64,000 nt of DNA. Origin: a virus. Position numbers and translations under genes: made by a program. The stretch's first letter is position 1. Each line of letters begins with the position of its first letter. Below, one piece after another: positions 24,516 to 32,350 of this stretch. The DNA is taken from the IMG/VR virus record IMGVR_UViG_3300049215_000529, positions 1-64,000 of that record. One strand, written 5' to 3'. Below the pieces are notes generated by a model. It was not told where the DNA came from. It saw only the letters and a list, made by a program, of their open reading frames with translations, and did no database searches.

Positions 24516-26375
24516 TTAGGCTGGAGGTGGGACTGCTGGTGGAGGTCCGCCTGGAGGAGGTGCTGCCTCTCCGCCGCCTGGAGGAGGTGCTGGGGGAGGA
24601 GGTGCTCCGCCACCACCGCCTGGAGGTCCGCCTAAATCTAATCCTGGTAAGCCTGTTGGAGGAGGTGGTGGGGCTCCGCCGCCACCTGGAACTTCTCCTG
24701 GTACGCCACCTTCACCTGGTGGAGCTTGTCCTGGAATGCCGCCTTCTGGTTCTGGAATTTCATCTTCCTCATCCAAAGCTCTTAGAGAGGTCAAATCCAT
24801 AGCATCCAAAGCCACTTTTTCCTTGTTAGTGATAGCTTGTTGAATAGCTTCCTTGCGCATCTTCCTTACTTCATCTTCGAATTCTAGACCCATAGAGCGA
24901 TACAAGGTATGCAAAGATGCTCTCTTGGACTTTTCATCTCCTTGAGTTAGAGTAACCAAAGTGTTGATGTAGTCTCCTGCATCGAACAAGGACATATGAT
25001 TCCAGTCAATATCTGGAACGATTAATTGCTTTTCGCCACCAGAGTAGTCGTAGAATCCTTGAATCTTAGAGATTGGCGCAAAGACTTTTCTCTTTAGCCA
25101 TTGAGACATCATGTTACGGAATTGCATGTAACGTTGTCTCAAAACGTCTAGAGCAACACCGCCGTTTGCATAGGTAGTATCAGCTCCACCATCCATCAAT
25201 ACTGGTGGAACTTGTAAACCAACATAGATTTCCTTGATGATTTGAGTGATATCACCAGAAATATCGTAAATACCTTGACCGTAACCAACTCTTTCTACAG
25301 CTACACCCTCATGGGTGAAAATTTTGAAGTCCTTGTCATATTGAGCTTCTTCGAAAACATTTCTCCAAGCTTCAATGTCAGCAAAGGTTGGCTTATAGTT
25401 TTCTGATCCAATCTTAACCAAAGTCAATGGATTAATCATGTTGTCAGCTTGAGCATACTTGGATTCTCTAAGCTTGTCGAATAACATCAATTGGCGGAAA
25501 ATACAGACTGGAAGACCAGTTCCTCTGATTTCATATGGGCTAATTCTACGTGCCAAATGACTGACATGGAAATTATCTAGTGGAATGTTTTCGCCACGCT
25601 TAACCGAATCAATGATATGATTGTTAAGTTGTTTGCGTTGTTCAATATCAGTTGTGCGATTGGAGAAAATGATCTTCTTCAAATTTTCGTCGGGACGCAA
25701 CATGATGATTGGCTCATTGGCTACCACTGTGCGTTTTACAATCATATAGTCTGGGTTTTGAATAAGAACACGGCTCCACTTGCCACGGCTTTCATCTAGC
25801 TCAGCATAAACAAATGCTTCACCTAACAACCAATATTCCTGCGCAATTTGAACGCAAATGTTCATCAAGTCAATCTCTTCAATCATGTCATTGAAGAATT
25901 TCTCAATTTCTTTGTTAGGGCACTTTATGTTAAGCTTGCTGATTGGGTATGTGCTGTGAAGATTGATAGCGTTATGAACGAATGGATTCAAAGCATAAAA
26001 GCTACGGCACCAGGCGTTGATAGTAGCTCTATCACGAGGAAGATTGAGGTTGCTGTTAAGCCATAGTGGAGAATATACTTCTGGTGTTTGTTTGATAGAA
26101 TCGCCATGAATGCCACGGAACATGCCGCCGACACTGCTGACAGCTTGACCGTACTTTTTCATACCAACAGAAGCAGCAACTACTGAATTAGCAGTCTGAC
26201 CAAATTCTTTAACATTAGGTCCAGAACCATCTCTAAATAGACCTTGCTCTACTTCTTCAGATAATCCGTCTCTTCTAAATTGTGATACGCCTTGAGCCAT
26301 AAGGGCACTTACTTGCGGAACAGTCGATCTGTTTTCTAAATACTGTTCTGACTTGGACTTTTTTAAACCAGACAT
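24516..26375 (-). CDS. Portal protein
   Basis: 619 aa, GAGG before ATG 26375, immediately downstream of terminase. It forms the dodecameric DNA channel at the head vertex. Portal-like features: INAWCRSFYALNPFVHNAIN near residue 108, an alpha/beta wing region with ARRISPYEIRGTGLP, a segment VGLQVPPVLMDGGADTTYAN near 393-412 and the following long helix (LDVLRQRYMQFRNMMSQWL) as in stem/clip portals. The last 90 residues are an extended Pro/Gly tail that is unusual for portals. Assignment rests on gene order and these features. Confidence 0.8.
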   Translation of the reverse strand: MSGLKKSKSEQYLENRSTVPQVSALMAQGVSQFRRDGLSEEVEQGLFRDGSGPNVKEFGQTANSVVAASVGMKKYGQAVSSVGGMFRGIHGDSIKQTPEVYSPLWLNSNLNLPRDRATINAWCRSFYALNPFVHNAINLHSTYPISKLNIKCPNKEIEKFFNDMIEEIDLMNICVQIAQEYWLLGEAFVYAELDESRGKWSRVLIQNPDYMIVKRTVVANEPIIMLRPDENLKKIIFSNRTTDIEQRKQLNNHIIDSVKRGENIPLDNFHVSHLARRISPYEIRGTGLPVCIFRQLMLFDKLRESKYAQADNMINPLTLVKIGSENYKPTFADIEAWRNVFEEAQYDKDFKIFTHEGVAVERVGYGQGIYDISGDITQIIKEIYVGLQVPPVLMDGGADTTYANGGVALDVLRQRYMQFRNMMSQWLKRKVFAPISKIQGFYDYSGGEKQLIVPDIDWNHMSLFDAGDYINTLVTLTQGDEKSKRASLHTLYRSMGLEFEDEVRKMRKEAIQQAITNKEKVALDAMDLTSLRALDEEDEIPEPEGGIPGQAPPGEGGVPGEVPGGGGAPPPPPTGLPGLDLGGPPGGGGGAPPPPAPPPGGGEAAPPPGGPPPAVPPPA

Positions 26376-26419
26376 GGAACCTCATTTTCCACTATACCCT
26401 ATACTATACTCAACTAATA

Positions 26420-26426
26420 ATATATC
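26420..26426 (-). promoter_or_regulatory. GATATAT element upstream of the portal gene
   Basis: Minus-strand CGATATATT 45 nt before the portal start, in the gap between terminase and portal. Candidate promoter core, one of seven similar intergenic copies. Confidence 0.3.
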
Positions 26427-26433
26427 GAGTTAT

Positions 26434-28296
26434 TTAAAACTTACGAGGCATATACCCGCTAGCTACAAGTGGTTTTTTGATTTGTTGATAGTTTTGTTGC
26501 TGAAGAATTGGATTATTATTGCTAAATCCGTTTGTTATTAGGAATTTATAAGCAATGTATGCATTCAATAATGCCATAAAACCATCGTTTGGAGTACTTC
26601 CTTTAACATAATGAACACTTGGATCTCCGCCCCTTGAAATTGCTGGTTTAATCTCCATACTAGTACAATGCTCAATTAACCAAGCTACTTTTTCATAATC
26701 TCCAAATGGAAATCTAATCATTCCCTTTTTCATTTGTTCATATAATTCACCAATATAATAATCTCTTTCAAAAACTATTTCTTTTGGAAATGCCTCTTCA
26801 GTATACTTAACGTGACCATTAACTCTATTATGAGCGCGAGAAACTAGATAGCGGTCGCCATAGGTATTATGTAAAATTGCAGAAAAGTCATTAGAGTAAC
26901 CAATATCTCCTACTGCCAACTGAATGCTGTACTGCCTCATAATCTGATCGATGATTCCCTTTTTACTTTCCAAATCATTACGCCTAAACTTAGTTGCAAA
27001 CTCAATAGATAGTAGTCCAGGACCAGATACCTGCAAAACTACGGCAGTACTGTAAGATTGTCCTACAGCTTTAACTTTATCTGGATTAGCTAGTTGTTCC
27101 AAGTCGGAACGTGCGCCATAGTCTATTCCAACGACGATGATATTATCTTGAGACTTCTCAATGCGGGCGGAAAATTTTCTACCAACATCAGCACATTTAT
27201 CTCTAATTTCTTCTGGAGTAATAGGGCTAGAATCTCCCTGAAAGAACTCACCCAACACTTCGTTTTGAAATACGCGTTCAGTATTGATTGGATGAACGCC
27301 AGGCATTTCATTCAAGATATCTTCTTTACTGAACATAGGCATGTAAAGCTGGTTTATATGAAACCCAATCATTAAACAATCTTCATCGTCAGAATTCTTA
27401 AGAGCAACCCACTTACCGCGCTCGGCAGCTTCGCGCTTATCTTGTTCATGTCCACAGTGAGTGCATTTGACGACGAAGCCATGCAACCAAATTTTCTGCC
27501 AATCATCAGAGCCAGGAGTATAAAGTGGGAAATGCTCTTTACATTGCTCACAGCCTAAGTAATAATACTGTTGGGAAGATGTTTGCCACATCTTGTAGAA
27601 ATCGGAACCCTTACGACGTGGCGTTCCAAAATACACCTGCACACCCTTAGATGGCTTACCATACTTAGCAGTGGTAAGAACTTTGAGGGAGTTACCGATT
27701 GCCATTCCAGTAGTCTTCTGAACTTCGTCAAAGAAAATAACGTCAGCAGTACGACCCATGATGCGGTCGCCGTCAAGTCCAACCGATTCTACCCACAAAT
27801 GGTTGCCGCCAACAAATTGCTTGAAGTGCAAAGAGTCGCTAGTAGCCGTAGATTGATCTAGTAGAACCTGCATACAAGACTTGGCTTTACCAGTCTTCTT
27901 CTCTTGACCAACAGCAGGAACAGCAGTAACGATGATTTGATTAAGTTTAGTTTTAGAGTAAGCGGCAGCCAATTCTAATTGAGGAAAGGCATGGATAACT
28001 CTAATTGGAGGTTTCTCGCCAATACCAAAAATTCCTGAGCCCATGAAATACATTTCAAGGGCGCTTGCCATAGTAGTAGCTCCGACCTGACGACCTTTAA
28101 CCATGATAACTGGCTTGGCGTTAGGCTCTAAAGCTTTAATTCCAATGTAACGATAAATGTCGGCAAAAGGTCGATAGCCATTGCCCTCTAATCTAAATGG
28201 TTTACCATCTAATGTTAAATTGAGCTGGCAAAATGTTACTGGGTCAAGACTGAGAAGTTGTTTCTTAAGTTTTTCAAAAAGCTCTTTATCGTCCAT
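26434..28296 (-). CDS. terL: Terminase large subunit
   Basis: 620 aa. ATPase domain: KGRQVGATT (Walker A, residues 67-75) and DVIFFDEVQ (Walker B with catalytic Glu) near 185-195, then the YFGTPRRKG coupling motif. A zinc-ribbon-like insertion (CEQCKEHFP...CTHCGHEQ) recalls lambda GpA-type enzymes. The nuclease domain begins with VVGIDYGARSD (first Asp of the RNase H-like site), followed by VGDIGYSNDF. It packages DNA into the prohead through the portal encoded next. The start codon is in one arm of a 15-bp palindrome shared with the divergent HNH gene, and no ribosome site is visible. Confidence 0.9.
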   Translation of the reverse strand: MDDKELFEKLKKQLLSLDPVTFCQLNLTLDGKPFRLEGNGYRPFADIYRYIGIKALEPNAKPVIMVKGRQVGATTMASALEMYFMGSGIFGIGEKPPIRVIHAFPQLELAAAYSKTKLNQIIVTAVPAVGQEKKTGKAKSCMQVLLDQSTATSDSLHFKQFVGGNHLWVESVGLDGDRIMGRTADVIFFDEVQKTTGMAIGNSLKVLTTAKYGKPSKGVQVYFGTPRRKGSDFYKMWQTSSQQYYYLGCEQCKEHFPLYTPGSDDWQKIWLHGFVVKCTHCGHEQDKREAAERGKWVALKNSDDEDCLMIGFHINQLYMPMFSKEDILNEMPGVHPINTERVFQNEVLGEFFQGDSSPITPEEIRDKCADVGRKFSARIEKSQDNIIVVGIDYGARSDLEQLANPDKVKAVGQSYSTAVVLQVSGPGLLSIEFATKFRRNDLESKKGIIDQIMRQYSIQLAVGDIGYSNDFSAILHNTYGDRYLVSRAHNRVNGHVKYTEEAFPKEIVFERDYYIGELYEQMKKGMIRFPFGDYEKVAWLIEHCTSMEIKPAISRGGDPSVHYVKGSTPNDGFMALLNAYIAYKFLITNGFSNNNPILQQQNYQQIKKPLVASGYMPRKF

Positions 28297-28324
28297 GGCA
28301 ATATTTCAGAATATTGCCATGGAC
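28291..28324. repeat. 15-bp palindrome containing both start codons of terL and the HNH gene
   Basis: Arms GTCCATGGCAATATT (28291-28305) and AATATTGCCATGGAC (28310-28324) with a TCAG loop, perfect over 15 bp. The terL start (28294-28296, minus) lies in the left arm and the HNH start (28319-28321, plus) in the right arm; both proteins begin with Met-Asp. In either mRNA the start would be in a hairpin. Confidence 0.85.
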
Positions 28325-28852
28325 AAGAAAAAACGTGGACCTTACACCTATGAAGGAAAAGACTGTATACATTGTCTTAGACCTTTAACAAAAGATAACA
28401 CCAGACCAAGTGATATACAACAGGCTAATTATTTATGTATTAGCTGCACTAAAGCTAAAGGTAAACGCAGATATTTTGAAAGAAAAGAGTTAATTAGAGA
28501 GCAGCAAAGAGAATACGATCTTGAAAATAAAAGAAAGGTCATAGAAGCTTATGGTAGCATGTGCACTTGTTGTGGCGAAACTATTTTAGAATTTTTAACA
28601 ATTGATCACACTCATAATGATGGGGCGGAAGATAGAAAAAAGAATGGAAAGAAAACGGGCGGCAAACTTTATCGTTGGCTAATTCAAAATAATTTTCCTA
28701 AAGATAAATACCAATTGCTTTGTTTTAATTGCAATTGTGCAAAAGGTTTCTTTGGATATTGTCCACATAAGAAGCCAGAAGTTATTATTAGAGTAACTAG
28801 GAAGAAGATTAATCCTTCACTGGGGTCAGAGCGTGAAACGCATCAGTATTAG
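28319..28852 (+). CDS. HNH homing endonuclease (plus strand)
   Basis: About 177 aa from ATG 28319 (MDKKKRGPY); an upstream in-frame ATG at 28295 (MAIFQNIA) is in the other arm of the palindrome. A Cys pair (CIHC...CISC) precedes the HNH core: CTCCGETILEFLTIDHTHND with the catalytic His, then KLYRWLIQNNFPKDKYQLLC and FNCNCAKG, ending CPHKK. Cys-rich HNH enzymes of this kind are common mobile genes in phages. It is inserted antisense between terL and its upstream neighbour, and its 3' end overlaps the end of that gene by 44 nt. Confidence 0.85.
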   Translation: MDKKKRGPYTYEGKDCIHCLRPLTKDNTRPSDIQQANYLCISCTKAKGKRRYFERKELIREQQREYDLENKRKVIEAYGSMCTCCGETILEFLTIDHTHNDGAEDRKKNGKKTGGKLYRWLIQNNFPKDKYQLLCFNCNCAKGFFGYCPHKKPEVIIRVTRKKINPSLGSERETHQY

Positions 28853-29462
28853 ATGGGTCAATCTCTGTATCAGATCCAGTATCACGAGAGCCTAAGTTAC
28901 TGTAGCTTTCATAACTTGCTGGGTTGTTCTTCTTAGCCTCTAAATTCATCTTACTAACCAATCTAATTAAATTATCGTCGTCCCAATCCTTGGCATCAGA
29001 GACGTCAGATTTGTGAATGGATCTGATTTTCTCAATGATTGCTGGAACTGGTAAATTGCCCTTGCTGTCTCTAATATAGTTCTCTAAAGTTTTGTGAATC
29101 TGTGGCATCTTCTTGAGAACGATTGGAATCATGTCAACTTTCTTTTCCATAGCATCATTTTGATCCGATGCTACTTTAGTTTTGACAGATACATTCTCAT
29201 CAGCAGATTGCTTGATTTTGTCTAGATAAGCAGACAATCCACTTCTTTCCTTCATATCTTCTACTGCTGCCTCTACAGAAGGATACTTTGATTTTCCATT
29301 CATGATGGAATTAATTTGATCAAACAAAGAGTTCTCAATAGTGCGAGGTTGTACAGCACCCTTCTCCAACTTTCTTTGAAATTGGCGAAGCCAGTGATCC
29401 TCATCAATGCTGGAATCAGCCTCTCTCGAAACTACTGGTTGGTGTCTGGTATACTTGGACAT
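28809..29462 (-). CDS. Hypothetical virion-block protein (about 217 aa)
   Basis: Started at ATG 29462 (MSKYTRHQ), which overlaps the upstream stop and has GAGAAGAAA before it. Helical and charged, with residues VEAAVEDMKERSGLSAYLDK forming a short recognisable pattern also typical of small phage modules, a central NYIRDSKGNLPVPAIIEKI and an acidic/polar C-terminus. Immediately upstream of terL before the HNH insertion, where a small terminase subunit is often encoded, but no DNA-binding HTH is evident. Function open. Confidence 0.6.
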   Translation of the reverse strand: MSKYTRHQPVVSREADSSIDEDHWLRQFQRKLEKGAVQPRTIENSLFDQINSIMNGKSKYPSVEAAVEDMKERSGLSAYLDKIKQSADENVSVKTKVASDQNDAMEKKVDMIPIVLKKMPQIHKTLENYIRDSKGNLPVPAIIEKIRSIHKSDVSDAKDWDDDNLIRLVSKMNLEAKKNNPASYESYSNLGSRDTGSDTEIDPSNTDAFHALTPVKD

Positions 29463-30406
29463 TATTTCTTCTCGCCCCAAATGTTTGCGCCGTTGTTGTA
29501 ATTAGCTGCCCAATCCATATTGTCGCTATCCTCAACATGCAAATCTTGATCTGGCATGAAGCCTCTGTCTTGACGAACGGCATAACCCATGTCCATCAAA
29601 AGTTGCATTACTTCAGCTTGTTCGCGCTTGTTTAGATTATAGTACTTGACTTGTCTGTCAAACAAATCCTCAATGTCATGACCTGCAGAAACCATTCCGT
29701 TAATACAGACTCGGGCAATTCTTGAAGTCAATAGTGGTGCCACGATGTAGATGCCCTGAACTCCGGTTACCTTTTGTGCTTCTTTAACAATGCCATCAGG
29801 CTCGAACTCGGACTTCTTCTTGCGGCTGGTCTTCTTGTGTTTCTTTACTTTGTCAAGACGATCGTGTAGTCTCTCAATACCATTATCAATGGTGGCTCTG
29901 ACTTTTTCAATTTGGTCTGCATCTAATTCGCCATCCAAATCCAATCTCATTGCCTTGGAAATTTCGTTATCTAGTCTGTCTAGATAAGCGACTGCTCTCT
30001 CAAGTCCTGCGGTATCATAACCGGAATGCTTTGGAACATCATCACAACGTTCTTTAACCCAAGCAATAAAACCTTTGGCGCCTCTAGATTCCCAATCCCA
30101 CTTAGGATCCTTTTTGGATTTCTTAGCATCATTGTCATCGATATTGTCTTTATCGTCTTCGTGAACTTCAATGTGTGGCTCTGGCTCAGGGTCATGGGTG
30201 CCTGGAGGAGCGCCGGGAAGATCTTCAATTACAATAGAAATTTCGCCCGGTTCGCCTACTTCAAGTGGAGACATGGTAGCCTCAGCTGGATGATCTGGAT
30301 GTACCTCGGAAACTTCCAATGGTACCAGTTCCATAGGACTTCCGCCCATTGGCATTCCACCTGATGGGTCAACAACTAGTAATTGTGCTTCTGACTGTAG
30401 TGACAT
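29462..30406 (-). CDS. Hypothetical structural protein (314 aa)
   Basis: 314 aa. The N-terminal 100 residues are Pro/Glu/Asp/Met-rich and disordered, with IDDNDAKKSKKD similar to the N-D-A-R-K units of the Ser/Asp-repeat protein. The middle has coiled-coil-like basic helices (RLHDRLDKVKKHKKTSRKKK), and the C-terminal 100 residues look folded (VKEAQKVTGVQGIYIVAPLL, SRIARVCINGMV). Last residues GANIWGEKK. Coupled to the next gene by overlap. Unknown function. Confidence 0.6.
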   Translation of the reverse strand: MSLQSEAQLLVVDPSGGMPMGGSPMELVPLEVSEVHPDHPAEATMSPLEVGEPGEISIVIEDLPGAPPGTHDPEPEPHIEVHEDDKDNIDDNDAKKSKKDPKWDWESRGAKGFIAWVKERCDDVPKHSGYDTAGLERAVAYLDRLDNEISKAMRLDLDGELDADQIEKVRATIDNGIERLHDRLDKVKKHKKTSRKKKSEFEPDGIVKEAQKVTGVQGIYIVAPLLTSRIARVCINGMVSAGHDIEDLFDRQVKYYNLNKREQAEVMQLLMDMGYAVRQDRGFMPDQDLHVEDSDNMDWAANYNNGANIWGEKK

Positions 30407-30431
30407 TTAGATACCTCTAGAACGGGTTTTC

Positions 30432-30438
30432 ATATATC
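30432..30438 (-). promoter_or_regulatory. GATATAT element upstream of the 314-aa gene
   Basis: Minus-strand AGATATATG 26 nt before ATG 30406 in a 65-nt gap. Candidate promoter core. Confidence 0.3.
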
Positions 30439-30470
30439 TGTATGCCTTTATATGTAATAATAGCCGTAGG

Positions 30471-31577
30471 TTAAATATTCCATTTATCTTCATACATAGT
30501 GATTCCGACATCTGTTGTGCCGTAATCTGGGTTAATATTCGTTGGATTTCCTAAATCTTCATCTGGCAAGTCTACTCCATCTGGCAATCCAAACAAGCCA
30601 GAGGTAGGGGCTGGATTCAAATACTTATCTATTAAATTCTTAACTTTTTCAGAATCCATCTTAGGCTCATCGCCAGTATAATCGCGCCCGAAATCTAGCT
30701 CAGCCGGGGTTTTATCCTCGGAGTCATTTTGAGGCAGGTACTTGTCTAGCAAGCCGCCTATCTGGGCAGAGTAAGGATAGCTCTCGGAATCTCCTAAATT
30801 AACTGATTCAGGAGAAATTGAGGTATCTGGTTCGCCAGTAGGACCTAACTGAATAGGGCTGTTGTAGGACTCGGAATCTCCCAAGATAGGACCTGACCCA
30901 ATATTTTCATCAATTGGATAATCTATAGAATGCACATCATGTTTCTTCTTAGGAGCCTTAGGCACTCCTTGATATGGGCTATTCTTCCAGTCATAGATTG
31001 AAGTTCCATGCTCTTTGGGAGGCAGCATATGATCTTCATTATCGTCAGCAAAGAAAGCGCCTGGGCTCTTATGTGGAGCATCTGTAATAGTCTTTATCTT
31101 CTTACCTTCACTCATCGCAGTATAGGCACCATCACCATAATCAAAGTTTGGACCATCATTGTCATCGCCCTTAAACTTGTCATTTAACTTATGAACCAGA
31201 CTCATGCCTGGCATACGGGCTTGTTTAATAATTTTTTCAAAAATGGAAGCCCTAGCTTGACGTTCAGGATTTTTCTTTACACGATTACCATTATCCATTT
31301 GCCAAGAATCATCGGCAACATAACGTGGTTTTAGACGTTCACGACGGGCATCCAAAAACTCTTTAACACTTTTGTAATTTTGCAGACCATGCCAGCCAGT
31401 TCCTGGACCGACGTGCTCCATTCCCGGAATTGTATACAAATCGTAGTTGCGATAAAATGGTTCCTCGAAACGAGGTTGCACCACGATTGCAGGATCTGAT
31501 TTGTATTTCTTTTTTCCAGGTGTTGGTTCATTAGGTCCGCCGTCGCCTTGAAAATATGCTTTTTTATTTGGGCACAT
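30471..31577 (-). CDS. Hypothetical virion protein sharing the NEPTPG motif
   Basis: 368 aa; AAGGG before ATG 31577; 14-nt overlap with the preceding nucleotidyltransferase gene. Residues 5-29 (KKAYFQGDGGPNEPTPGK, then KYKSDP) match the repeat found twice in the protease/scaffold protein. After a basic helical region (RLKPRYVADDSWQMDNGNR, IIKQARMPG) the rest is Asp/Pro/Gly/Ser-rich with spaced D-S-E-S-Y motifs (LGDSESYNSPIQLG, NLGDSESYPYSAQIGG) and D-K-Y-L units. Probably an extended virion or scaffold-associated protein. No catalytic motif. Confidence 0.6.
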   Translation of the reverse strand: MCPNKKAYFQGDGGPNEPTPGKKKYKSDPAIVVQPRFEEPFYRNYDLYTIPGMEHVGPGTGWHGLQNYKSVKEFLDARRERLKPRYVADDSWQMDNGNRVKKNPERQARASIFEKIIKQARMPGMSLVHKLNDKFKGDDNDGPNFDYGDGAYTAMSEGKKIKTITDAPHKSPGAFFADDNEDHMLPPKEHGTSIYDWKNSPYQGVPKAPKKKHDVHSIDYPIDENIGSGPILGDSESYNSPIQLGPTGEPDTSISPESVNLGDSESYPYSAQIGGLLDKYLPQNDSEDKTPAELDFGRDYTGDEPKMDSEKVKNLIDKYLNPAPTSGLFGLPDGVDLPDEDLGNPTNINPDYGTTDVGITMYEDKWNI

Positions 31578-32337
31578 TGGTTTTCCCTTTAACTGCTTTC
31601 ATATAGTAAGGATATACGGCTTCGGTAATAGGAATATGATTCCATAGACCTAATTTAGTAATTAAATAGCTAGATTTATCGGCATCACGCTTGAAGGCTT
31701 CATTTAGCTTTTCTACCATGGACTTCTCAGTGGAAATTTTAACCGATTCTGGATTCTTTTGTACAAATTCAACAATAGCATCATCTAAATCAAAATCCAA
31801 CTTAGCAGCTAAATAAATGGCTCGAATCACTCTATTTCTATTGGAAGTGAGTGTGGTTTTTGGATCTAAACAAGTTCTGATTTTTCTTTCTTTGATGTCT
31901 TTAAACCCTCTATTGGTTGGATCTACAATATTTTTTAGGTCCATTGATAGTAGTAAAGCGTTACATGTGAAGTCACGACTAAACATCTCTTTTTGCATAT
32001 CGGTAGCATTGGGAATGCCACGAGCAGCTAAAATTTGTTCGATGCCTGGGACATTAAAATTAGATGAGAAGTCCATTTTCAGAGTACCCACAAAGATAGT
32101 GCTATGACCATCTTCCATAGTTTTTCTGGTGATGTTGTACTTCTTTTTTAGTTCAATAGCAAATTCTTGAGACAAATAGTCTACAGTCTTATCGCCTGTA
32201 GTAATATCCAAATCTGAAATATTCTCTAAGTGCCCCATATACTTATCGCGGGGCGTACCACCACAAATATAGGGTTTAGCTGACCCTATTTTCTTTTGTA
32301 CTTCCTGCATCGTGTGGAGTAGTTCTCGGAGTTTCAT
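31564..32337 (-). CDS. Second CCA-adding / poly(A) polymerase family nucleotidyltransferase
   Basis: 257 aa, shorter than the CCA enzyme at 1334. It has the head-domain signature of the family: YICGGTPRDKYMG and DLDITTGD near residues 23-48, and SRDFTCNALLLSMD near 118-131, followed by IVDPTNRGFKDIKERKIRTC. Where canonical enzymes have ED-xx-R for base selection it has SNRNRVIR, so nucleotide choice may differ; the RNA-binding tail is reduced. It is co-transcribed with virion genes. Possible roles are tRNA end repair, poly(A) or nucleotide tailing, or a non-RNA substrate. Family membership is confident; activity is not. Confidence 0.75.
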   Translation of the reverse strand: MKLRELLHTMQEVQKKIGSAKPYICGGTPRDKYMGHLENISDLDITTGDKTVDYLSQEFAIELKKKYNITRKTMEDGHSTIFVGTLKMDFSSNFNVPGIEQILAARGIPNATDMQKEMFSRDFTCNALLLSMDLKNIVDPTNRGFKDIKERKIRTCLDPKTTLTSNRNRVIRAIYLAAKLDFDLDDAIVEFVQKNPESVKISTEKSMVEKLNEAFKRDADKSSYLITKLGLWNHIPITEAVYPYYMKAVKGKTNVPK

Positions 32338-32350
32338 TCATTTGTTTCAA

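Noticed and set aside
24467-24802. Plus-strand frame of 111 residues rich in Leu/Val/Glu
   Set aside because: It is the mirror of the Pro/Gly-rich portal tail. It has biased composition, no ribosome site and lies fully inside the portal gene.
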